The notes under the pieces are model-generated. The model searched no databases. It was not told the origin of the DNA and worked only from the letters and a program-made list of their open reading frames with translations. Position numbers and translations under genes: made by a program. Shown here piece by piece: positions 56,373-64,000 of a stretch of 64,000 nt of DNA. Position 1 is the first letter of the stretch. Every line of letters starts with the position of its first letter. Location: contig NC_081553.1 in assembly GCF_963082655.1 (NCBI RefSeq), positions 193,257,373 to 193,321,372 of the forward strand, in the 5' to 3' direction. Source of the stretch: Stomoxys calcitrans. Lineage: Eukaryota > Arthropoda > Insecta > Diptera > Muscidae.

Positions 56373-56510
56373 CTGCATGGGTATAGTCACCGCTTTCCTC
56401 GCTAATTATATCTTCGCTAGAATTCGATTCGAACTAATTCGTCCTAAGTTTAGAAATTGTTCAATTTTTGCGCGTTGCTTTTGTGGCAGTTGTTTGCAGA
56501 GTTGTATTAC
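56373..56510. other. Spacer sharing a block with 48.3 kb
   Basis: GCGCGTTGCTTTTGTGGCAG and TTGTTTGCAGAGTTG (56,471-56,507) match the segment at 48,340-48,385. This suggests a dispersed repeat of unknown class that leads into the tandem unit to the right. Confidence 0.5.
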
Positions 56511-56935
56511 TAATGCACGAAAACTGAAAAACTTAAAATGTTTGTATCTCCTTAAAAAGTGAAACAAAAAGTGAAAAAAAATTGGTGAGGGTTTAATAAT
56601 CACCATCCTCACTAATGATGTTTGCGAATCTCGAGATTGGAATTCTGTTTTGGCCGGAATTGCTAACTAATGCACGAAAACTGAAAAAACTTAAAATGTT
56701 TGCATCTCCTTAAGAAGTGAAAAAAATTGGTGAGGGTTTAATAATCACCATCCTCACTAACGCGAATCTCGAGATTGGAATTCTGATTTGGCCGGAACTG
56801 CTAACTAATGCACGAAAACTGAAAAACTTAAAATGTTTGTATCTCCTTAAGAAGTTAAACACATTGTTGAGGGTTTAATCATCAACATCCTCCCCAATGA
56901 TGTTTGCAAATCTCGAGTTTGAAATCCATGCGTCC
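56511..56935. repeat. Tandem repeat of ~138-157 bp, three units
   Basis: TAATGCACGAAAACTGAAAA starts units at 56,511, 56,668 and 56,806. Units share CTTAAAATGTTTGTATCTCC, TTGGTGAGGGTTTAATAATC and CACCATCCTCACTAATG. Length differences come from short indels. Confidence 0.88.
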
Positions 56936-57468
56936 AGCTTCATAAGACGACATTGTAATCTATGCGTTAGAGTGGTCGGGACTTGGCGTCATATTAGCGT
57001 ACATGAAGTCAGATATCTGGCGGTGACATCAGTTATCGAACTCTGAACTCAATTCAAGATGCTTAGGTACCATTTCTAACATTGGAGCGGATTCTTGGGC
57101 TCTACTAAAGAAGTATTTCCAACATTTGAGCGAATTTTTTGGCTTTGAAAATAATTACTCAACTATATGGTATCAAATGCAGTATGCCCCTGTTCCTTAA
57201 TGGAATGTTCATGGGAAAATTTGCATTCGCATATAGTATCAAATGTTTACTCAAGAGTTGCCTATTACGCTCTAAAAACATTTATCCAGTTTTGGAGTTA
57301 ATTATTCTACTTCGAAAATGATTTTCGAAAGATTGCGTCAAACATGAAGTTTACATTTGGGGTGTTCTCTCTCGAATACCGTGAGCATTCGACTGTCCAA
57401 ACCACCAGAGATTCTAACAATCTCGACCAATTTGCATACCTACCCAAATGGCTTAATTCAGAGAATTC
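56936..57468. other. Spacer with SINE tail fragment
   Basis: A ~48-base SINE tail (57,182-57,229, GCCCCTGTTCCTTAATGGAA, GTTCATGGGAAAATTTGC) lies in otherwise unassigned DNA. The ~120 bases just left of the array may be the upstream part of the LTR from which the array derives. Confidence 0.45.
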
Positions 57469-59220
57469 GACACTTACAGGCAAGAGCGCTTCACCGACTG
57501 ACACTAACCAACACCTACCAATTGAGAGCTTAGAGCAACATCTTGAATTGTAGTAACGAAAGTACATTGACAATAAAACTAGACTGCTTACACTGGGAAG
57601 GGCGCGTTTGTATTTCTTTTAAGTTAAATCCTAGGCGACTACTGGTCTCAACCAACTATTAAAAGATCAAGTTACAAGTGGCGCCCGAGCAGGGACCCCA
57701 TATTTAAATGTCATCTTTGTATTCCACTCCCAAATATAGTTCTATTTAGTTCTAGCTAGCGAATCCGACACTTACAGGCAAGGGTGTCTCACTAACTGAC
57801 ACTAACCAACACCTAACAACTGAGAGCTTAGAGCAACGCCTTGAATTGTAGTAACGAAAGTACATTGACAATAAAACTAGACTGTTTACACTTGGAAGGG
57901 TGTGTTTGTGGGTTCTTGAAGTTAAATCCTAGGCGACTACTGGTCTCAACCAACTATTTAAAGATCAACTTACAAGTGGCGCCCGAGCAGGGACCCCATA
58001 TTTAAATATCATCTTTGTATTACACTTCCAAATATAGTTGTATTTAGTTCTAGCTATCGAATCCGACACTTACAGGCAAGGGTGTCTCACTAACTGACAC
58101 TAACCAACACCTAACAACTGAGAGCTTAGAGCAACGCCTTGAATTGTAGTAACAAAAGTACATTGACAATTAAACTAGACTGCTAACACTGGGAAGGGTG
58201 CGTTTGTGGGTTATTGAAGTTAAATCCTAGGCGACTACTGGTCTCAACCAACTATAAAAAGATCAAGTTACAAGTGGCGCCCGATCAGGGACCCATATTT
58301 AAATATCATCTTAATATTCCATTCCCAAATATAGTTCTATTTAGTTCTAGCTAGCCAATCCGACCCATACAGGTAAGGGTGTCTCACTGACTGACACTAA
58401 CCAACACCTACCAATTGAGAGCTTAGAGCAACATCTTGAATTTTAGTAACGAAAGTACATTGGCAATAAAACTTGACTGCTTACACTGGGAAGGGTGCGT
58501 TTGTGTTTCTTTTAAGTTAAATCCTAGGCGACTACTGGTCTCAACCAACTATTAAAAGATCAAGTTACAAGTGGCGCCGAGCAGGGACATATTTAAATGT
58601 CATCTTTGTATTCCACTCCCAAAAATAGTTCTATTTAGTTCCAGCTAGCGAATCCGACCCATACAGGTAAGGGTGTCTCACTGACTGACACTAACCAACA
58701 CCAACCACTGAGAGCTTAGGCCAACACCTTGAATTTTAGTAACGAAAGATCATTGACAATAAAACTTGACTGCTTACATTGGGAAGGGCGCGTTTGTGTT
58801 TCTTTGAAGTTAAATCCTAGACGACTGCTGGTCTCAACCAACTATAAAAAATCAAGTTACAAGTGGCGCCCGAGCACGGACCCCATATTTAAATATCATC
58901 TTTGTATTACACTTCCAAATATAGTTGTATTTAGTTCTAGCTAGCGAATCCGACACTTACTGGCAAGGGTGTCTCACCAACTGACACTAACCAGCACCTA
59001 ACAACTGAGAGCTTAAAGCGAAACCTTAAATTTTAGTCACGAAAGTACATTAACAATAAAACTAGACTGCTAACACTGGGAAGGGTGCGTTTGTGGGTAT
59101 TTTAAGTTAAATCTTAGACGACTGCTGGTCTCAACCAACGATAAAAAAACCATCGTTACATGTGGCGCCCGAGCAGGGACCCTATATTTAAATATCATCT
59201 TTGTGTTGCACTCCCTAATA
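57469..59220 (+). repeat. Six tandem ~298-bp units derived from an LTR-leader with primer-binding sites
   Basis: Each unit contains GACACTTACAGGCAAGGGTG, TGACACTAACCAACACCTAA, an AATAAAACTAGACTGCT segment (polyadenylation-signal-like) and GGCGACTACTGGTCTCAACC. Then comes CAAGTTACAAG followed by TGGCGCCCGAGCAGGGAC. The last is one base from the tRNA-Lys(UUU) primer-binding site TGGCGCCCGAACAGGGAC. Sites lie at 57,679, 57,977, 58,275, 58,572 (one C missing), 58,864 and 59,163, so spacing is 292-299. No gag or pol sequence is found here. The unit looks like the 3' part of an LTR plus leader that became a satellite. Confidence 0.85.
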
Positions 59221-59424
59221 TATTTCTAATATGTTCGTTCTGTTGTCCTGTCGAAAGCACGATAGGAGTCGAATGTATAAAGCTATCCACTTGAAATTTT
59301 GCACAGATACTTCGTATTAATGTAGATCGGGACGATTGCAAACAAGCCATACAGGTTCAGATTTGGATATAGCTCTCATATAAAGTGGTTCTTCAACCCG
59401 TAAAAGCCTCAACTTGTATCCAAA
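59221..59424 (-). mobile_element. Distal-module fragment of the 155-bp element, minus strand
   Basis: The words CACTTGAAATTTTGCACAGA, TTAATGTAGATCGGGACGAT and CAGATTTGGATATAGCTCTC match the module near the distal end of the 155-bp-monomer element in reverse. Both ends are lost. Confidence 0.6.
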
Positions 59425-59990
59425 AATGAAAACAGGCTCCCGATCCCCCCGATATGACAACTGACCGGTCCCGAACGTGATATAAAATGTTCACCGAACT
59501 CGTCTTTCAATAAGTCAATTGTTACGCGTGCTGTGTGGCACCGTCTTGTTAAAACCACATGCCAGGCAAGTCAAGCTATTTTATTTTGGGCAAAAAAAGT
59601 TAGATATCATCTCACGGTAACGGTCACCACTCACAGTGGCGTTTCAATAAGCTTCATCTTTGAAGAAGTACGGTCCCATGATGCCTACAGCTCATAAACC
59701 GCAGCAAACTGTGACTTTTTCTTGATGCATTGGTAGCTCTTGCAATTATTCTGTCTTATCTTCACTCCAAAATCGACAATTCTGCTTATTTACGTACTCA
59801 TTGAGCCAAAAATGAGCCTCGACTTTTATCAATTTTGCTGGCATTGAGTTTGGATTGCTGACTGCGCCCGAATACTCTCTGCTAATACGGACCTCGTTCA
59901 GAGGTCCGTATAGGACTACGAGCTCACTTTTGAAAAATCGGTGCGGCAAGTGATGACATGTGTAGGGCATGTGGGGAAGATGATGAGACG
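59425..59990 (-). pseudogene. Tc1/mariner-superfamily transposase relic, minus strand
   Basis: On the minus strand, in shifting frames, I read FWLNEYVNKQNCRFWSEDKT, then KVTVCCGL, AVGIMGPYFFKDEAY, GDRYREMISN, QDGAT and RVTIDLLKDEFGEHFISRSG. This order and the QDGAT motif (the second catalytic Asp) are characteristic of an IS630/Tc1/mariner-type DDE transposase found in many insects. Stops and frameshifts are numerous and the N-terminal helix-turn-helix part and the termini are not visible, so it is dead. Confidence 0.75.
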
Positions 59991-60150
59991 TTGGAGCATT
60001 TCCTATGTCATTGCACGGCTAACAGACACCGGCTCTTAGACTTGGGGACTCCGGTTAGGTTGAGTGGGATGCCCACCATAGGTGAGTTCACTTGGAGGCC
60101 ACTTTGGCCCATTGAGGTAATGTAAGGGAAGAAGATGTGAGATCTCAAAC
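59935..60150 (+). pseudogene. LINE C-terminal Cys/His box relic
   Basis: A plus-strand frame reads DDMCRACGEDDETLEHFLCH, then CTANRHRLLDLGTP. This is the C-x2-C-x(7-8)-E-H-x3-C-x-C terminal box of non-LTR elements. A short 3' UTR-like stretch follows. It overlaps the edge of the transposase relic, so the exact junction is uncertain. Confidence 0.6.
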
Positions 60151-60179
60151 CAGAGGTTAAACACGAGTAAAAGAACAAA

Positions 60180-61620
60180 AGAAGGAATGGAGAACCCGAG
60201 CGGTGGGGTGAAGAACGCCTATCCTCACTCAAACACTGATGTACCTACGCCAGAGCTTATGGGACCCCCCGTCGGAACCATTCTGTTCCGTCGACACATC
60301 TCAGGAGGCCTACCAGAGGTACGTTGCCACCCAAATCGCAGAAGAAATGGGTCCCCAGAACGGAGAACTTATGTCCCTGCAGACCCGAACATGAATATAG
60401 CAGGGCTCGTTGGTCTCCTCCTCATCGATGCAATTCCTGCAGAAGACATTATGCGGTATTCCCATGCACTCCGCCTTACGGCCAATGGCACATTGCCCGG
60501 TTAGACCCCTGTTAATTTACTGATCGACTTCTTATCGAACGCCAGCAACTCCCTCGTCCTCCTCTGGTCAATGTCTGACCAGAGCGCCTTTGCTGACCCA
60601 CAACCATTCACCGAGTCCCATCTTTCCACCGACGCCGTAGGTGGAGAGATGGGACCGGTAGCTGATCAGCCCGACGAAGACGAAGCCCTCCAGGCGCACT
60701 CGTCCGCCCTCTCATTTCCTGGAATCCCCTCATATCCAGACACCCATGTCAGCGTCACATCGTGGGCCGGGAGCATATCTAGGGATTCCAAACAATCCGC
60801 CATTTCGACATCACGAATCTCAACCTCACCATCCTCGACCGCAAGGCCTTGAGCGCCGCCGTAAAGTCCACATACATCCTGAGTTTTGAGGGCGGTTTCG
60901 ACCTCACCATCCTAGACCCCAAGGCCTTGAACGCCGACATAATGTCCACATAAATCCTGGGTTATGAGAGTGGTACATCCCTTACCAGAATTTCTCTTGC
61001 GGCTACTGTAATGGCACAGATCTCTGCCTGAAACACCGTCCACTCGTCCGGCAGTCTTAGAGACATACCTTTATTTAGTGCGTCAGAGTGGACCCCCAAT
61101 CCAGTACCTGACTTCATCTTGGAACCATCTGTATAGATCAAGGTCTCATTCTCCTCAAGTATAGCATTCGCTCTCCATTAATCCCCCGCAGGAAAACGAA
61201 TCGCTAATGCCCTCACCCCAGTCGATACTGGTGCCATATAGTCGGAGATCCTCCTCGGTCCACCCTCTCCGTCCATAACACCCAGAATCGAACTGTGGCC
61301 GTAACCGTCCTCCTTTGGAATGCCGAGCTCCCTCAGCCTAAGCGGGTCCTTGGCGACGCAGATCCAAATATAGGCCTCAATGGGCATAGCTTACAGTCCT
61401 GCCTGCGGTGCAGATTTCAGTGCCCTATGACCCCGACGCAGGCCAGTCTCTGGATCGTCTCGAACTCTCTCGTATGTGTTGTCTAGTCCACGGCCTTCCA
61501 CCATACCAGTGCTCCATAGGGTAGTACTGTTCTCACGATGGCCGTATACATCCAATAAGTCATCTTGTGGATTACCCCCACATCCTGTGTGGAGACACAT
61601 GAACCAATTGAGAGGCGTGG
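60180..61620 (-). pseudogene. LINE relic with RNase H domain, minus strand, same family as 17.1-19.6 kb
   Basis: On the minus strand the order is a thumb-like NPQDDLLDVYGH segment (about 61,570), LGIPKEDGYGHSSILGVMDG and RISDYMAP. Then come IYTDGSKMKSGTGLGVHSDA (RNase H first motif, near 61,120), LRLPDEWTVFQAEICAIT, and a decayed tail. The 18.05-18.36 kb plus-strand LINE has the counterparts NPQDDLLDVYGH, LGMLKEDSYGHSSILDV and SISDYLAP, so the two are family members in opposite orientation. Here the RNase H YTDG motif is intact. A ~55-base segment (CTCACCATCCT.GACC.CAAGGCCTTGA) is duplicated near 60,822 and 60,902. The RT catalytic region is absent. Confidence 0.78.
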
Positions 61621-62622
61621 TATGGCAAACAATTAGGTTTGGGAAAACGGGAAATCGGTATACCTTGGGAGATTAGTATACATGGCAGCATTATAGGATG
61701 TATGTCGAAGGGCCAAACACAGCTCACTGCACCAAATTTTAGCGAAATCTGGCAATAATTGTGCCATTTATAGAGCCAAGAACATAAATCGGAAGATTTG
61801 TAGCTAGATCCAAATGTAGACCAATCTGGACCACATTGAGCACGGATGTCGTAGAGCCAAGCACAGTACAATGTGGCAACCCGAAATCGGGTAATAAATT
61901 TTGCACATAGTGTTTTTTTATGACTTTCAGCAACTGTGCCAAGTACGGTTCAAATCGGTCTTTAACCTGATATAGCTCCCAAATAAAGCGATCTCCCGAT
62001 TCGACTTCTTGAACCCTTACAAGCCGCAATTTTTGTCCGATTTGGCTGAAATTTTGCATGTGGCAACCCGAAATCGGGTAATAAATTTTGCACATAGTGT
62101 TCTGTTATGATTTCCAACAATTGTGCCAAGTACGGTTCAAATCGGTCTTTAACCTGATATAGCTCCCATATAAAGCGATCTCCCGATTCGACTTCTTGAA
62201 CCCTTGCAAGCCGCAATTTTTGTCCGATTTGGCTGAAATTTTGCATGATGTGTTCTAGTATGACTTCCAACAACTGTGCCGAGTATGGTCCAAATCGGTC
62301 TTTAAGCTTATATAGCTCCCATGTAAACCGATCTCCCGGTTTGACTTCTTGAGTCCTTACAAGCCCCAATTTTTGTCCAATTCGGCTGAAAATTTGCATG
62401 CGGTGTTCTGTTACGACGTGCAACAACTGTGTCAAGTATGGTCCAAATCGGTCTTTAAGCTGATATAGCTCCCATGTAAACCGATCTCCCGGTTTGACTT
62501 CTTGAGTCCTTACAAGGTGCAATTTTTGTCCGATTTGGCTGAAAATTTGCATGCGGTGTTCTGTTACGACTTGCAACAAACATGCCAAATACGGTCCAAA
62601 TCAGTCTATAACCTGATATAGT
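61621..62622 (-). mobile_element. 155-bp-monomer element, minus strand, partial
   Basis: Five to six monomers in reverse orientation (TATAGCTCCCATGTAAACCG, ATCTCCCGGTTTGACTTCTT, GTCCGATTTGGCTGAAAATT). The left ~240 bases are more diverged. CATGTGGCAACCCGAAATCG occurs twice (about 61,870 and 62,060), marking an internal duplication of ~190 bases. It is interrupted at 62,623 by a SINE. Confidence 0.8.
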
Positions 62623-62912
62623 AAAATGCAAATTTTGCCCATGAACATTCCACTAAGGAACAGGGGCAAACTTCTCACATATCAACGAGTGCAGTCCGAT
62701 TCAAGTTTAAACTCAATGATAAGGGGCCTCCTTTTTATAGCCGAGTCCGAATGGCGTACCGCAGTGCGACACCTCTTTGGAGAGAATTTTTACATGGCAT
62801 AGTACCTCACAAATGTTGCCAGCATTAGGAGGGGAAAAACACCGCTGAAAAATTTTTTCTGATGGTCCCGCCAGGATTCGAACCCAGGCGTTTAGCGTCA
62901 TAGGCGGAAATA
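62623..62912 (-). mobile_element. SINE, minus strand, head truncated
   Basis: From the left: AAATGCAAATTTTGCCCATG (tail), CTCAATGATAAGGGGCCTCC, GCGACACCTCTTTGGAGAG, then GGATTCGAACCCAGGCG (box B complement) and GCGTCATAGGCGGA. The box A part is missing. The 5' end joins ATATACCCGCCGTGAC. Confidence 0.85.
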
Positions 62913-64000
62913 TACCCGCCGTGACAATCTCCCCCCCTTTAATATAGCATTCATGTTATGCCCTGCTCCATACATTATTGTCAAACTTTTTATGATGTTG
63001 GCTTCACATATTTGTCATGGTTCAGTGATTCCTCAATGACTATGCAATTTTAGTTAGTTACTCATATTGTCAGCGCTGCAAGCCACACCACCTTAGACTA
63101 AACGGACATTGTGCCCCTTTACTGAATGCTGCCTATGATGTGGTACTCGTGCATAGGCCATCCATCCATGGATGAATGAATGCTTAGATAGATGGATGGA
63201 TGTGTATGATGACGACCATGGTGATGATGGTGATGATGATGATGATATTTCACTTACATTTGGTACGTTTCGGTTCGTTCGTTGCTGTGGCAGATTTGTA
63301 AGGGTGCCTAAAGTCTCTGGGCTGCCGCTACACTTTGGAAGCCTGCATGCATACAATGCTCTCAGTGCATTGTCAGCTAGTCCCTTATATATTTAGTGTC
63401 CCCATTGTCCACTAGGCTTTTCTGCTGATAAAGCCTTTTTTAGCTTTCGCCTTGGTGTATAAGGCATAAGGGGCCTAAGTGAGTGGTGCCATTGCATTAC
63501 ATGGACTTGTAGTTGGCTGTATGTGTGTGTGTGCGTGTCGCTGCTGCTGCTGCTGTTGCTGCCTGTAGTGCTTTACCCTGATTCCATTTTAAATAGGAAA
63601 TGTATCATCCATCCATTGGTTTGAATGTATGCATGCATGCTTGTGTGTGTTGGTGAGTATTTGGTTGTTGCCTTTAACTGTATGCCTGCCTGCCTGCCTG
63701 CCTGCTGTTCACTTTTTAGGGGACATTGAGCTTTGACTTTTGCTCGATTTGCATGCCTGTCTGCCTGGCTGTCGTTGTATGTTGAGCCGTCGAGCCTCGC
63801 ATAGGTTTCCCTTTTGCCTTGTTGTGGCAGAGGTGTTGTGTGTTGATGCCTGCCTCCATGTCTGTCCTAGTGGTCAGTCGGTCGCTAATTCAATTAACGG
63901 ATGTAGTATGTTGGTTGTGGAAAAAGGCTTAAGTGGCAAAAAAAAAAATATAACACAAAAATTATATGTTGGCATGTACGTACATACATACACACATCTT
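62913..64000. other. Non-repetitive end region rich in microsatellites
   Basis: Simple repeats include GAT/GGT trinucleotides (63,205-63,245), GCTGCTGCTGCTGCTG (63,541-63,558), GCCTGCCTGCCTGCCTGC (63,685-63,705) and TACATACATACA at the end. A C run (CTCCCCCCC) follows the SINE. No gene, splice pair or transposon end is recognised. Confidence 0.6.

Noticed and set aside
57469..59220. Tandem complete LTR retrotransposons or a retroviral provirus
   Set aside because: No gag, pol or env sequence occurs between the primer-binding-site-like motifs; the ~298-bp units contain only LTR-end and leader sequence.
60075..60095. Splice-like CCATAG-GTGAGTTC
   Set aside because: It lies in LINE coding/3' sequence with no pyrimidine tract. 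The motif arises from the element's codons.
61962..62588. 208-codon minus-strand frame
   Set aside because: Same explanation: monomers of the 155-bp element read in one frame.

Overview
This window is non-coding, repeat-dominated DNA from an insect genome, most likely a calyptrate fly of the Musca/Stomoxys type. I base that on remembered repeat styles (a tRNA-headed SINE, and arrays carrying 'GATCGGTTTATATGGGAGC' monomers with a 'GGTGGTGGGTATA' terminus), on fly-like splice signals (CTAAT branch points, a ~70-nt intron) and on AT-rich spacers full of CAA/CAG/TTG runs. No database search was possible. No operon, rRNA, functional tRNA or CRISPR array is seen. Nearly all long open frames lie in tandem arrays that stay open in several frames, so they are not genes.

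Layout. 1-6.7 kb: an 18-bp dyad minisatellite (core 3.06-4.44 kb) inside a wide degenerate halo, with a hAT-type MITE at 2.23 kb. 7.47-7.80 kb: a GC-rich long inverted repeat. 8.63-11.4 kb: a 'GTTTGGGGACATGC' array that opens with a 453-bp near-perfect hairpin. 13.37-14.86 kb: a 31-bp dyad minisatellite with a 457-bp higher-order repeat. 17.1-19.6 kb: a dead LINE with RT, RNase H and Cys/His tail. 22.3-24.8 kb and 27.6-28.6 kb: 155-bp-monomer elements and other repeats. 30.0-31.27 kb and 32.9-33.1 kb: 41-bp double-dyad arrays. 36.2-39.1 kb: a LINE RNase H relic, then a GGTACC-rich array. 41.4-44.5 kb and 46.2-48.2 kb: 155-bp-monomer elements and another repeat family, with nested SINEs. 51.8-53.9 kb: a second 18-bp array split by a LINE relic. 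55.5-56.9 kb: SINE, LINE 3' end and a small array. 57.47-59.22 kb: six tandem ~298-bp units, each with a tRNA-Lys-like primer-binding site. 59.3-62.9 kb: a pile-up of Tc1/mariner, LINE, 155-bp element and SINE relics.

Possible host gene. The non-repetitive islands carry plus-strand splice-like signals: candidate exons near 15.9 and 21.5 kb, and a much better one at 25,918-26,132 followed by a 71-nt GTAAGT...TTTTTCTAG intron. The next exon has an ATG at 26,230 opening a 77-codon frame with a signal peptide, an AxA-type cleavage site before a Gln, and a Gly-Lys-Lys-Lys amidation-like site near the C terminus. This short secreted, possibly amidated peptide is the best candidate for undescribed biology here. 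A juxtaposed 3'/5' splice motif at 31,656/31,657 resembles a recursive-splicing ratchet point, which would fit a long intron. All gene claims are inference from sequence signals.
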